This document shows, piece after piece, positions 43,837-53,230 of a stretch of DNA of 64,000 nucleotides (positions are counted from its first letter, which is position 1; every line of letters starts with the position of its first letter). The position numbers and the translations under genes were made by a program. This stretch comes from Caulobacter sp. UNC279MFTsu5.1 (GTDB lineage Bacteria; Pseudomonadota; Alphaproteobacteria; Caulobacterales; Caulobacteraceae): positions 1 through 64,000 of the forward strand of contig NZ_FORN01000019.1 of assembly GCF_900114015.1 (NCBI RefSeq), written 5' to 3'. The notes under the pieces were generated by a model. That model did no database searches, was not told the DNA's origin, and worked only from the letters and a program-made list of their open reading frames with translations.

Positions 43837-45219
43837 GTGAGCCTGCCCTCCAACGACATGATGGCGGCCATCGCCGCGACCCGTTTCGGCCTGGGCGCGC
43901 GTCCCGGCGAGATCGATGCGGCGCGGGGCGACCCGCGCGGCTTCCTGGCGGCCCAGATCCGTCCCGAAGGCGCCGACCAGCCGCGGGGCGGCGAAGGCTC
44001 GGCCCAGCGCCTGGCGCAGGTCAGCGACTACCAAATGCAGAAGCGCGACGCCAAGATGGCGGGAGACCCCAAGAGCCCGCCGGTCAGGGACCTCCAGAAG
44101 GACCTGCGCGCCCAGGCCGGCGACGACTTCCTTGCCCGGGCCCGGCTGGGCGCGGCGACCGATGCGGCGTTCCGCGAGCGCTGGGCGCTGTTCTGGGCCA
44201 ACCACTTCACCGTCTCGTCCACCAGCCTGGCCGTCGCCGCGGTGGCGGGGCCGTTCGAGCAGGAGGCGATCCGCCCGCACGTCTTCGGCCGGTTCGAGGA
44301 CCTGCTGGTCGCCTCGTCCACCCATCCGGCCATGCTGCTGTATCTGGACCAGGCCCAGTCGCTCGGTCCCGACAGCCGGGCGGCGCAGTATCAGCGCAAG
44401 ACCGGCAAGACGGCCGGCGGGCTGAACGAGAACCTGGCCCGCGAGATCCTGGAGCTGCACACGGTCGGGGTCGACGCCGGCTACGGCCAGGCCGACGTCA
44501 CCGAGTTCGCCCGGGCCATGACCGGCTTCAGCGTCGGCCGGCCGCGGGATCCCAGCCCGCACCAGTTCCTGTTCCGCGACAACGCCCACGAGCCGGGCGC
44601 GCGGACGGTGATGGGCCGGCGTTATCCGCAGGACGGCCAGGCCCAGGCCCTGGCGGTGATGCGCGACCTAGCGGCCAGCCCCCACACCGCCCGCCACGTC
44701 GCGACCAAGCTGGCCGCCCACTTCGTCAGCGATGTCCCGCCGCCGGCCCTCGTGGCGCGGTTGGAAAAGACCTATCTCGACAGCAATGGCCGCCTGGACG
44801 ACATGGCCCGCGCCCTGGTCGCCGCGCCCGAGGCCTGGGACCCCGCTCCCGTCAAGTTCAAGACCCCCTACGAGTTCGCGATCTCGACCTGGCGGGCCGT
44901 GGACGCCCAGCCGTCGGGGATCGACAAGCTGGCGCCGGTGCTGACGGGCCTGGGCCAGAAGCCGTTCTCGCCCCCCTCCCCCAAGGGCTGGGCCGACGAG
45001 GCCCAGGTCTGGTGCGCGCCGGACGCCCTGATCAAGCGCCTGCGGTTCAGCGAAGGGTTCGCCGCCGTGGTCGCCGACCGTCTGGACCCGAACCTCCTCG
45101 CCCAAACCGCCTTGGGCGCACGCCTGACCCCGCCGGTCGCCAAGGCGGTGGCCCGGGCCGAGACTCGCCGCGAGGCCGTGGCGCTGCTGTTGATGAGCCC
45201 GGAGTTCCAACGCCGATGA
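43837..45219 (+). CDS. DUF1800 domain-containing protein
   Basis: Protein of 460 aa starting at GTG. Motifs typical of DUF1800 are AATRFGLGARPGEI at the N terminus, RWALFWANHFTVSS and NENLAREILELHTVGVDAGY. The family is widely paired with DUF1501 proteins, as here, and is thought to be exported or cell-envelope related; the activity is unknown. Overlaps the next gene by 4 bases. Confidence 0.9.
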   Translation: MSLPSNDMMAAIAATRFGLGARPGEIDAARGDPRGFLAAQIRPEGADQPRGGEGSAQRLAQVSDYQMQKRDAKMAGDPKSPPVRDLQKDLRAQAGDDFLARARLGAATDAAFRERWALFWANHFTVSSTSLAVAAVAGPFEQEAIRPHVFGRFEDLLVASSTHPAMLLYLDQAQSLGPDSRAAQYQRKTGKTAGGLNENLAREILELHTVGVDAGYGQADVTEFARAMTGFSVGRPRDPSPHQFLFRDNAHEPGARTVMGRRYPQDGQAQALAVMRDLAASPHTARHVATKLAAHFVSDVPPPALVARLEKTYLDSNGRLDDMARALVAAPEAWDPAPVKFKTPYEFAISTWRAVDAQPSGIDKLAPVLTGLGQKPFSPPSPKGWADEAQVWCAPDALIKRLRFSEGFAAVVADRLDPNLLAQTALGARLTPPVAKAVARAETRREAVALLLMSPEFQRR

Positions 45220-46490
45220 CCGCTCAAGTCTCCCGCCGCTCGCTGCTGCTGCAGGCCGCCGGCCTGGGCGTTTCCGTTAGCTTCCTGGGCGGATCGGCCT
45301 TCGCCGCCGCCGACGGGCCGATGGCCCGGCGCAAGATGGTGGTGGTCATCTGCCGGGGCGGCATGGACGGTCTCACCGTCAGCCCGCCGATCGGCGATCC
45401 CGACTATGCGGCCCTGCGCGGCGCGGTGGCGGTGACGCCCGACCAGGCGCTGAAGCTGGACGGGACCTTCGGCCTGCATCCGGCCCTGGAGTCGGTCCAC
45501 GCCCTGGCGCTGAAGGGCCAGGCCCGCGTCGCCCCGGCCATCGCCAGCCCCGACCGCGCCCGCTCGCATTTCGAGGCCCAGGACGTGCTGGAGACCGGCG
45601 CGGCCCAGGTCTATGGCGTCAGCACCGGCTGGCTGAACCGCACCCTGGAGGTCCTGGGGCCGTCCAAGGTCGAGGGCCTGTCGGTGGGCGCCACCGCACC
45701 GCTGATTTTGCGCGGCAAGGTCCAGGCCGCCAGCTGGTCGCCGGGCAAGGGCGTCGACGAGACCGGCCGCCTGCCCACCCTGCTGCAGGATCTCTACAAG
45801 GCCGACCCGCTGATGGGCCCGGCCTTCGCGCGCGGCCTGGAGACCGAGGTCATGGCCCAGGCGGCGACGACCGCGCTCGCCCCGACGCCCGTCTCGGCCC
45901 CGATGTCGCCGGGCGCGGCGCCGCAGGTCATGGCTCCGCCGGCCATGGCCCCGAACGCCCAGGCCATCGCCGGCCAGCGCCAGGGCCGCGAGGCCGCGCG
46001 CAAGCTGGGCGCGACCCTGGCCGGGTTCATGGTGCAGGAGGGCGGGCCGCGCATCGCCGCCGTCTCGCTGGACGGCTGGGACACCCACGCCGGCCAGGTC
46101 GGCCAGCTGAACACCCGCCTGTCCTATCTGGACGCGGTGCTGGACGGGCTGAACACCGGCCTCGGCGACGCGTGGCGCGACACCGTGGTGGTGGCGGCCA
46201 CCGAGTTCGGCCGCACCGCCCGGGCCAACGGCACCGGCGGCACCGACCACGGCACCGGCTCGACCGCCCTGGTGCTGGGCGGCGGCCTCAAGCCTGGCGG
46301 CATTATCGGCGACTGGCCCACCCTGAAACAGGAGGCCCTGTTCGAGAACCGCGACGTGCGCCCCACCCTCGACATGCGCGGCCTGTTCAAGGGCGTGCTG
46401 GCCGACCACATGGGCGTCGACCGCGCGGCCCTGGAGACCAAGGTGTTCCCGAACAGCGCCGACGCCAAGGCGGTGACGGGGCTGGTCTAG
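45216..46490 (+). CDS. DUF1501 domain-containing protein, probable Tat substrate
   Basis: Protein of 424 aa. The N-terminal [25 protein letters not shown] has a twin arginine followed by a hydrophobic core, suggesting Tat export. The core shows [38 protein letters not shown] and [18 protein letters not shown], matching the alkaline-phosphatase-like DUF1501 fold with probable metal ligands. A Pro/Ala/Met-rich insert lies near residues 215-255. Reaction unknown. Coupled to DUF1800. Confidence 0.9.
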   Translation: MTAQVSRRSLLLQAAGLGVSVSFLGGSAFAAADGPMARRKMVVVICRGGMDGLTVSPPIGDPDYAALRGAVAVTPDQALKLDGTFGLHPALESVHALALKGQARVAPAIASPDRARSHFEAQDVLETGAAQVYGVSTGWLNRTLEVLGPSKVEGLSVGATAPLILRGKVQAASWSPGKGVDETGRLPTLLQDLYKADPLMGPAFARGLETEVMAQAATTALAPTPVSAPMSPGAAPQVMAPPAMAPNAQAIAGQRQGREAARKLGATLAGFMVQEGGPRIAAVSLDGWDTHAGQVGQLNTRLSYLDAVLDGLNTGLGDAWRDTVVVAATEFGRTARANGTGGTDHGTGSTALVLGGGLKPGGIIGDWPTLKQEALFENRDVRPTLDMRGLFKGVLADHMGVDRAALETKVFPNSADAKAVTGLV

Positions 46491-48595
46491 CCGCGCCTTG
46501 AAAAGGCGTCGATGAAGCCGGCCACCTCGGTGGCGGGCATCGGCCTGGCGAAGTGATAGCCCTGGACCTGGTCGCAGCCGTACTGCGTCAGGGTCGCCAG
46601 TTGTTCGGGCCGCTCGACCCCCTCGGCCACCACCTTCATGCCCATGCTGGAGCCGAGATTGATCACGGCGCGGACGATCGCCTCGTCCTGGCTGTTCTGG
46701 ACGAAGGACTTGTCGATCTTCAGGCGATCGACCGGGAACTGGCGCAGGTTGGCCAGCGACGCGTAGCCGGTGCCGAAGTCGTCCAGCGCGATCAGCACGC
46801 CGGCGTCGTGCAGTTGCCTGACAGTGTCGCTGACCACCTCGGCGCCCCAGCCCATATAGACGTTCTCGGTGACCTCGACGGTCAGACGGTCGGCCGGCAC
46901 GTTCCAGCGCGCCAGCTTGGCCGTGATCTCCGCCGCCAGCCGCCCCGTGCGGAACTGGGCCGAGGAGATGTTGATCGCCACGCGGCCGAACTCCACGCCC
47001 TGGTCGAGCCAGGCGCGCATCTGTCCCAGGGCGCGTTCGAAGGCCACCTCGCCCAGCTGCAGCGACAGGTCGTTGTCCTCGAAGGCGGCCATGAAGGCGG
47101 CCGGCGGCAGGACGCCCTGCTCCGGGTGGTTCCAGCGCATCAGGGCCTCGAAGCCGGCCACGCTGTTGGCGGCCAGGTCGACGACCGGCTGATAGAACAG
47201 GTCGAACTCGCCCTGGCTGATGGCCAGGCGCACTTCGCGCAGCAGTTCGATACGCTGTTCGACCTGCGTCCGCATCTCCGGCCGGAAGACGACGCTGCGG
47301 TTGCGACCGTCGTACTTGGCTTGATAGAGCGCGACGTCGGCGTTCTTGAGCAGGTGGGTGGGATCGGCTTCCGGATCGCCATGCACCGCCGCGCCGATGC
47401 TGGCGCAGATGGTGAAGCTTTGGCCGGCATGTTCGATCGGCGTGCGCAGCAGATCCTGCAGCACCTCGATCGGACGGGTCATGTCCGTTTCGCACTTGAG
47501 GTCGCGCAGCACGATGGCGAACTCGTCGCCGCCCAGCCGCGCCACGGTGTCGCTGCGCCGGAAGGCCCGCTTGAGCTGGCCGGACAACGCCTTCAGCAAC
47601 GCGTCGCCGGCGTCGTGGCCCAGGGTGTCGTTGATGGCCTTGAAGTGGTCGACGTCGAGCATGATCAGGCCGAACATCTCGCCCTGTTCGGCGGCGGCCA
47701 CGGCGTCGTCATAGGCCCGCTGGAAGGCCGCGCGGTTGGGCAGGCCGGTCAGGGGATCGCGGAAGGCCAGGAACTCGATCTGGGCGGCGGAGCGGATCGA
47801 CTCCGTGACGTCCTCGTGGGTGGCCACATAGCCGCCGTCGGCGATCGGGTTGTGGGTGATGCGGATGGTGCGCCCATCGTCCAGCTCCACGTCGCGCGTC
47901 GCCGCCGCGCCTTTCAGGGCGGCTTCGACGGTGGCGGCGTAGAACGCCGCGAAACTGCGGGGGCCTTTGCCGATCGAGCGGCGGTGATCGAGGATGTCGT
48001 CCAGCGGCGTCCCTGGGACGCTGAGCCGGTCCGGAAGATCGTAGAGCCGGCGATAGGCGGTGTTGCACAGGATCAGGCGCTTCTCGGCGTCGAACATGCA
48101 GAGCCCGTGGGGCATGTTGCTCAAGGCCGCGTCGAAGCGCGCGTTCTGCTCGGCCAGGCGCTGACGCGCCGCGTCCGTCTCGCGCGCCGCCAGCACCGCC
48201 TCGGTCACGTCTCGCCCCACGACGACCAGCCGGCCGTAGGCCGCCCCGTTGCGCGGCCAGGGGCTGAGCTCGAAGCTGAACCAGCGCTCGGGCTCGCCGT
48301 CGGCGACCGGAATTTCGACGCGGCAGGTCTCCACCGCGCCGGTTTCGAGGCAGCGGCGCGCGGCCGCCGTGAAGTCGGCGCTCAGGGCCAGGGGACGAGC
48401 CTCCTGCGACGGCGAGATCCGCAGCGTCACGGTCTGGTCGCGCCAGCCTTGGCTGAACAGCAGGGGTCGCAGGTCCAGGTCGAGCAACGCGATGGGGCTG
48501 GGGGCGCCGCTCAGCGCGGCCCGCAAGGCGATCTCCGCGGCGGGCATGCCGGCCGACCGCCGCTCGACGTCCAGCGCGATGACCTTCGAACTCAT
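46487..48595 (-). CDS. PAS-GGDEF-EAL cyclic-di-GMP enzyme
   Basis: Protein of 702 aa, cytoplasmic. Two PAS-like domains occupy about residues 25-140 and 150-265. The GGDEF cyclase domain has an intact GGDEF near residues 354-358, preceded five residues earlier by RRSD, an RxxD inhibitory site. The EAL phosphodiesterase domain has EAL near 482, [20 protein letters not shown] and EGVE, all the catalytic residues. Either activity could dominate; PAS input would decide. It overlaps the convergent DUF1501 gene by 4 bases. Confidence 0.93.
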   Translation of the reverse strand: MSSKVIALDVERRSAGMPAAEIALRAALSGAPSPIALLDLDLRPLLFSQGWRDQTVTLRISPSQEARPLALSADFTAAARRCLETGAVETCRVEIPVADGEPERWFSFELSPWPRNGAAYGRLVVVGRDVTEAVLAARETDAARQRLAEQNARFDAALSNMPHGLCMFDAEKRLILCNTAYRRLYDLPDRLSVPGTPLDDILDHRRSIGKGPRSFAAFYAATVEAALKGAAATRDVELDDGRTIRITHNPIADGGYVATHEDVTESIRSAAQIEFLAFRDPLTGLPNRAAFQRAYDDAVAAAEQGEMFGLIMLDVDHFKAINDTLGHDAGDALLKALSGQLKRAFRRSDTVARLGGDEFAIVLRDLKCETDMTRPIEVLQDLLRTPIEHAGQSFTICASIGAAVHGDPEADPTHLLKNADVALYQAKYDGRNRSVVFRPEMRTQVEQRIELLREVRLAISQGEFDLFYQPVVDLAANSVAGFEALMRWNHPEQGVLPPAAFMAAFEDNDLSLQLGEVAFERALGQMRAWLDQGVEFGRVAINISSAQFRTGRLAAEITAKLARWNVPADRLTVEVTENVYMGWGAEVVSDTVRQLHDAGVLIALDDFGTGYASLANLRQFPVDRLKIDKSFVQNSQDEAIVRAVINLGSSMGMKVVAEGVERPEQLATLTQYGCDQVQGYHFARPMPATEVAGFIDAFSRRG

Positions 48596-48724
48596 GGCGA
48601 AAACCTCTGTCTGCCCACGACGGCAGGGTCGGAGATCGTCGCTAATAAGTTGATGAAGAACGCGCCCGCCCGCCTGCGGTGCGATGTCGCATGAGAAGGT
48701 TCGGCGACGCTTCGGAGAAGCGCC

Positions 48725-48931
48725 CTACCCCGCCGCGTTCAGCTTCCGCTCGACCGCCTCGACCAATTCCTGAACGTCCTGGTGCTTGCCGTTCCTGAAG
48801 GCGATCCGCGTGCCGACCTTCAGCGGCCCCATCAAGGGTCCGTCGGTCGGCACGGGCGCGAAGCTCAGCACCTCGACCGTGTTGATCGAGACGGTCGCGT
48901 CGTCCGGGCGCGTGAAGCTGACGAAGGCCAT
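48725..48931 (-). CDS. Small conserved-looking protein of unknown function
   Basis: Protein of 68 aa starting MAFVSFTRPDDATVSINTVE, with a GAGGAT site upstream. It reads as a small beta-rich domain (VEVLSFAPVPTDGPLM, KVGTRIAFRNGKHQDVQELVEAVE) followed by a helix, not unlike small domains of phage or plasmid origin. No family assigned. It stands alone between two minus-strand genes. Confidence 0.65.
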   Translation of the reverse strand: MAFVSFTRPDDATVSINTVEVLSFAPVPTDGPLMGPLKVGTRIAFRNGKHQDVQELVEAVERKLNAAG

Positions 48932-48989
48932 GAGACAATCCTCAAGGTTGAGGAAAAACCATCTCACAGCGCAGAGAGGTGCTCAAGCG

Positions 48990-49979
48990 TTAGCGCCGCT
49001 TCGTCTGGCGCCGCGCGAACGGATCGTACTCGGCCTCGTCCTCCGAGAAGCCGAACTTGGCGAAGCCGGCCTTCATCTCCGGACTGAGCGGCGCCTCGAT
49101 GGCCAGGGTGCCGACCGTCGGGTGCGGCAGGATGATCGAGCGGGCGTGCAGCTGCAGCTTCAGGCCTTCCGACAGCGGCGCGGACTTGTCGTCGCTGTAC
49201 TTGGGATCGCCCAGGATCGGGTGGCCGATGGCCTTCATGTGGGCGCGCAGCTGGTGGGTGCGGCCGGTGTGCGGGCGCAGGGCCATCCAGGTGACGCGCG
49301 GGCCGGCGCGGCTGATCGAGACGAACTCGGTCTCGGCCGGCTGGGCGTCGGGATCCTTCGGCTCGGCCGGCACCACCAGTTCGCGATCGCCGACGCCCCG
49401 CTTGGCCAGGTGCAGTTCGATCACGCCCTCGGTCGGGTGCGGATTGCCCGCGACGATCGCCCAGTAGGTCTTCTGGGCCCGACGCTTGGCGAAGGCGCCC
49501 GACAGGCGGGCGGCGGCGGCCGGGGTCTTGCCCAGCAGCAGCACGCCCGAGGTGTCGCGGTCCAGGCGGTGGACCAGCTTGGGGCGGTCGACGCCCTCGC
49601 CCCACGCGCTGAGCAGCTTGTCGATGTGGTGGGTGGTCTTGGTCCCGCCCTGCACGGCCAGGCCGGCCGGCTTGTTCAGGGCCAGGACCTCTTCGTCCTC
49701 ATACAGCACCAGCGACTTGGCGAAGGCGATGTCGCGCGGCGACAGCTTGCCCTTCTCGGACGGATCAGGGGCGTCGGGCAGCGGCGGCACGCGGATCTGG
49801 CTGCCGGCCGCCAGCTTGGTGTCGGCCTTGGCGCGCGAGCCGTCGACCCGCACCTGGCCGGAGCGGAACAGCTTGTTCAGCTGGATATGGTTCAGGTGCG
49901 GCCAGCGGCGCTTGAACCAGCGGTCCAGGCGAACGCCGTCCTCGCCAGCGTCCACATAGATCGTGCGTACTTCTTTCAT
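48990..49979 (-). CDS. RluA-family pseudouridine synthase with S4 domain
   Basis: Protein of 329 aa. An N-terminal S4 RNA-binding domain (about residues 15-70, VRLDRWFKRRWP) is followed by the synthase domain with the catalytic Asp in LVHRLDRDTSGVLLL and the LRPHTGRTHQLRAHM motif. By domain order it is RluC/RluD-like, modifying uridines of 23S rRNA. The start overlaps crcB as ATGA. Confidence 0.92.
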   Translation of the reverse strand: MKEVRTIYVDAGEDGVRLDRWFKRRWPHLNHIQLNKLFRSGQVRVDGSRAKADTKLAAGSQIRVPPLPDAPDPSEKGKLSPRDIAFAKSLVLYEDEEVLALNKPAGLAVQGGTKTTHHIDKLLSAWGEGVDRPKLVHRLDRDTSGVLLLGKTPAAAARLSGAFAKRRAQKTYWAIVAGNPHPTEGVIELHLAKRGVGDRELVVPAEPKDPDAQPAETEFVSISRAGPRVTWMALRPHTGRTHQLRAHMKAIGHPILGDPKYSDDKSAPLSEGLKLQLHARSIILPHPTVGTLAIEAPLSPEMKAGFAKFGFSEDEAEYDPFARRQTKRR

Positions 49980-50362
49980 GCCGCGAAAATCCTGCGGGCG
50001 ACCAAGAGGCCCGCGAAAACGGCCGCCACGGACAGGATCACGCTGGCGGTCGTATAGGTAAAGGCCTGGGCGTAGGCGCGCTTCTCGATCATCAGCGCGG
50101 TCTCCAGCGAAAAGGCCGAAAAGGTGGTGAAGCCGCCCAGACCGCCGACGCCGAGCAGGACGCGCCAATGCTCCTGATTGGCGTCGCCGCGATGGGCCAG
50201 CCAGCCGACCAGCATCCCCATCAGCAGTCCGCCCGTCAGATTGACGATGAAGGTGCCGTAGGGCCAGTTGAACCCGAACAGGCGAAGGGTCTGCACCCCC
50301 ACCAGATAGCGGGCGACGGCGCCGAACGCGCCGCCGGCGGCGACAAGGAGAAGTTTGGTCAT
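49976..50362 (-). CDS. crcB: Fluoride exporter CrcB/Fluc
   Basis: Protein of 128 aa with four membrane helices. The N-terminal GGAFGAVARYL, the central GTFIVNLTGGLLMG (with the conserved Asn) and the signature GVGGLGGFTTFSAFSLE with its paired phenylalanines are intact. CrcB forms dual-topology dimeric fluoride channels, so a single gene suffices. The stop overlaps the rluC start. Confidence 0.93.
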   Translation of the reverse strand: MTKLLLVAAGGAFGAVARYLVGVQTLRLFGFNWPYGTFIVNLTGGLLMGMLVGWLAHRGDANQEHWRVLLGVGGLGGFTTFSAFSLETALMIEKRAYAQAFTYTTASVILSVAAVFAGLLVARRIFAA

Positions 50363-50611
50363 CGCGCCCTTATGCGCCGCGCGGCCACGAACGCCAAGCC
50401 GCGCCGCAAACCGCCTTCGCGGCCCGCCTCGGCGAGTGTTAACCCCGCCGGGCGCCGTCGGTGGTCCAGGCGCCTCGGAAAGCCATAAAGCGGCCCCGGA
50501 TACGCGGCAAAAGGCCCGGAAAATGGGCGCCTTAACGTTTGAGCGCGTTGCGGTAACCTCGTTTGCAAACCGTGTTCCTGCACCGACCGTTAAGGCTGTA
50601 AAAGGCATCCT
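50363..50611. promoter_or_regulatory. Divergent control region with palindromes
   Basis: This 249-bp gap lies between crcB and the GGDEF-like gene. GCCTTAACG (50529-50537) and CGTTAAGGC (50588-50596) are perfect reverse complements, and GTTTGCAAAC (50561-50570) between them is a perfect 10-bp palindrome. A strong binding site or RNA structure upstream of the GGDEF-like gene is likely. I did not recognise a fluoride riboswitch. Confidence 0.5.
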
Positions 50612-51883
50612 ATGGGCTCCTCCCGCGCCAAGGCGAACATGCCCTTCGATTCGATGCATAACGACGACCGGAACGAGCGCCTGGCTCTCAGCGGCCCCGT
50701 ACTCCAGCGACTGGCGGGGTCGGAGTTGATCGCCCGCGGCTCGGTCAACGTCATCAGCGTCAAGGCCATCCGCCGCTGGGCCGGCGACTGGTGGGACAAG
50801 AAGCGCGTCGACGTCTGGACCTATGTCGAGCGCAAGCTGGCCGAACACCTGGACCGCAGCGACCTGCGCGCCCGGATCGGCGAGGAAGACTTCCTGATCG
50901 CCATGAACAACGACCAGGGTCTGGCGGCCCAGGCCACCAGCGTGCGCATCCTGGAAGACGTGCTGACCCATCTGCTGGGCGCGGCCGAGCCCACCGACCT
51001 GGGCGTGCGCTCGGTGATCGGCGTCGAGGCCGGCGGCTTGGTCTGTCGTCCGGTGGACGCGGCCGTGATCCTGGCCGCGCGGGCCCGACGGGACTCGACC
51101 CGCTCGCCCATCCGCTTCGACATCGATCCGCTGGAAGAGACCCGGCGCACGCCCGTGGCCTTCACCACCGCCGGCGGCGCGGCTCTGCGCGTCGACTTCA
51201 CGCTCGAGCACGTGATCAGCCTAAAGCGCAACATCGCCACGGCCGTGCGCATCGAGCCGGTGGTCACCCACCTGGGCTCGGGCAAGCAGATCAGCGCTCG
51301 CGCCGTCTCGCGCCTGCCCGACCGCGACGCCGCCTTTATCGACGAGGCGGCCCTGAAATACGCCGCCGTCTTCGCCCGCGCCTCGCAGGGCCACGACCGG
51401 CCCGACCTGATCGTGCCGGCCTCGTTCCGCACCCTGGGGACCCAGCGCGGCCGCGACATGCTGACCGGCACCTCGGGCCTGTCCCTGGCGCTGCTGCGCG
51501 GCGGGGTGATGATGGAGCTGGTCGACGTCACGCGCGGCACGCCCGCCGGCCGCCTGCTGGAAGTCGTCGGCCTGCTGAAGGCCCTGACCCGCGGCGTGAT
51601 CGCCCGCGTGCCGCCCGAGAAGGAGGCGCTGCGCGTGCTGCGCGACGCCCGCCTGCAGGGCCTGACCCTGGACGCCAGCGACCTGGGCGGCCCGGCCGAG
51701 AAGATCGCCGCCGACATCATGGCCTTCGGACGCGACGCCAGGGGCCTGGCCCCGATGGTCGCCCTGCAGGGCCTGCCGGCCGAAGGCTACTTCGCCGCCG
51801 CCGAGACCGCCGGCCTGACCCACGCGGCGCTGCGCGCCGCCCACCCGATCGCCGCGACCACGACAAAGAAGGCGACGGGTTAA
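50612..51883 (+). CDS. Degenerate GGDEF-like protein of unknown function
   Basis: Protein of 423 aa. Residues about 45-125 look like a diverged GGDEF domain: VERKLAEHLDRSDLRARIGEEDFLIAM matches the usual helix-loop-strand but has GEEDF (90-94) in place of GGDEF, so cyclase activity is not expected. The C-terminal 180 residues, with LLKALTRGVIARVPPEKEAL and GLTHAALRAAHPI, could be a diverged EAL fold, which is only a suggestion. It may sense or bind a nucleotide or act as a scaffold. Confidence 0.6.
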   Translation: MGSSRAKANMPFDSMHNDDRNERLALSGPVLQRLAGSELIARGSVNVISVKAIRRWAGDWWDKKRVDVWTYVERKLAEHLDRSDLRARIGEEDFLIAMNNDQGLAAQATSVRILEDVLTHLLGAAEPTDLGVRSVIGVEAGGLVCRPVDAAVILAARARRDSTRSPIRFDIDPLEETRRTPVAFTTAGGAALRVDFTLEHVISLKRNIATAVRIEPVVTHLGSGKQISARAVSRLPDRDAAFIDEAALKYAAVFARASQGHDRPDLIVPASFRTLGTQRGRDMLTGTSGLSLALLRGGVMMELVDVTRGTPAGRLLEVVGLLKALTRGVIARVPPEKEALRVLRDARLQGLTLDASDLGGPAEKIAADIMAFGRDARGLAPMVALQGLPAEGYFAAAETAGLTHAALRAAHPIAATTTKKATG

Positions 51884-52392
51884 ACCGCCGCCCGGCCCTG
51901 CCCCACGGTGCGGACGATGGCGCGGGCGTCGTAGACGTCGGCGCCGCGCGGCGGCTGGCCCTTGCCGAACACCACCTCCATCGAGCTGCTCACCGCCGGT
52001 CCCGGGCCCAGGTTGAAGCTGGTGCCCACGCCCAGCCCAACCGAACTGCGGCGGCCATAGCTGCCCGAGCCGCCGCCGATCGACAGGGTCGAACCGCCGC
52101 CCGAGCCGGTCTGCTGGGTCACGCGGTCGGCGACCCGGAACCAGTCGTAGCCGTCGCGCAGGGCCAGCTCGGCCGAGCGCAGCAGGGCGTAGTCCGAGAC
52201 CTGGTTGACCGGCGCGCCGGGATTGCCCTGGAAGGTGACCCGGTAGCGGCCGGCCTCCAGGCGGTACTCCGAATAGCCGGCCCCGCGCGGCGCGGTCTGC
52301 GGCGCATAGAGCGTCGGGGCGCTGGCGCAGGCGGTCAGCAAGGCGGCGGAAAAGGCGAGTGCGATCAAACCCTTCGCATTGTGACGTTTCAT
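51880..52392 (-). CDS. CC0125/CC1285-type lipoprotein
   Basis: Protein of 170 aa. The lipobox LTAC gives a lipidated Cys22. The mature part shows the pattern of the Caulobacter CC0125/CC1285 family: APRGAGYSEYRLEAGRYRVTFQGNPGAPV, LLRSAELALRDGYDWFRV and a Gly/Ser-rich stretch near 98-115. Role unknown; probably faces the periplasm from the outer membrane. It overlaps the convergent GGDEF-like gene by 4 bases. Confidence 0.85.
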   Translation of the reverse strand: MKRHNAKGLIALAFSAALLTACASAPTLYAPQTAPRGAGYSEYRLEAGRYRVTFQGNPGAPVNQVSDYALLRSAELALRDGYDWFRVADRVTQQTGSGGGSTLSIGGGSGSYGRRSSVGLGVGTSFNLGPGPAVSSSMEVVFGKGQPPRGADVYDARAIVRTVGQGRAAV

Positions 52393-52411
52393 GGCGGATC
52401 TCCTGCCAGGC

Positions 52412-53230
52412 TTAACGGCTTTCCGGGCGCCCCTGTTCCGAAACCTCCAGGCCCAGCTTAGCCAGAACCGCGCGCATGTCGTCCGGAATCGGCGCGCTGA
52501 TCCGCCGCTCGCCGCCCTCGGGGTGCGGGAAGACCAGTTGGGCGGCGTGCAGCATCAGCCGCGGCACGGGCGCCCCGCCCAGCATCAGCGCCCCGCCATA
52601 GCGGCTATCGCCGGCGATCGGCCGGCCGATCGAGGCCATGTGGACCCGCAGCTGATGCATGCGGCCGGTGTCGGGGCTCAGCTCGACCAGGGCCGCGCCC
52701 TCGGTCGACGCCAGGGTGCGATAGCGGCTGCGGGCCGTCTCGGCGTCGGGGTGGTCGGCCGCGCAGACCCGCATATAGGCCTCGCGCCCGATCGACTCGC
52801 GGCGCAGGGAGCTGTCGATCTGGCCGCCGCGCGGCTCGGGCGCGCCCGGCGTGACGATGGCCAGGTAGGTCTTGCGGAACCGCTTGCCCATCAGGGCCTT
52901 GCCCAGGAAGGTCGCGGCCGGCTTGGTGCGGGCCGTCAGGATCACGCCCGAGGTGTCGCGGTCCAGCCGGTGGATCAGGCGCGGACGCGGGCGGTCGCGC
53001 CGGGCCAGGGCCCACAGCAGGTCGTCCAACGTATGGGCCCGGATGCGCCCGCCTTGGCTGGACAGTCCCGCCGGCTTGTTCAGCACGAAGACGCTGTCGT
53101 CCTCGTGGATCACCAGCGACCGGGTGAACGCGATCTCCTCCGGGGTCAGGACGATGGGCGCGTCCGACGCCTTGGGTGCGGCGACGCCGGGCGGACGCCT
53201 GGGCGGCTTGCCGGGGGGCGGACGGCTCAT
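52412..53230 (-). CDS. RluA-family pseudouridine synthase without S4 domain
   Basis: Protein of 272 aa. It has a basic, Pro-rich N terminus instead of the S4 domain seen in the paralogue at 48990. The catalytic motif is LIHRLDRDTSGVIL and SPDTGRMHQLRVHM follows. The architecture resembles RluA or TruC, which modify 23S rRNA or tRNA. The start overlaps the upstream membrane-protein stop as ATGA. Confidence 0.9.
   Translation of the reverse strand: MSRPPPGKPPRRPPGVAAPKASDAPIVLTPEEIAFTRSLVIHEDDSVFVLNKPAGLSSQGGRIRAHTLDDLLWALARRDRPRPRLIHRLDRDTSGVILTARTKPAATFLGKALMGKRFRKTYLAIVTPGAPEPRGGQIDSSLRRESIGREAYMRVCAADHPDAETARSRYRTLASTEGAALVELSPDTGRMHQLRVHMASIGRPIAGDSRYGGALMLGGAPVPRLMLHAAQLVFPHPEGGERRISAPIPDDMRAVLAKLGLEVSEQGRPESR

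Noticed and set aside
50363-50611. A fluoride riboswitch before crcB
   Set aside because: I looked on the minus strand for the conserved pseudoknot pattern and did not find it; the palindromes present lie nearer the opposite gene. A covariance-model search would settle this.
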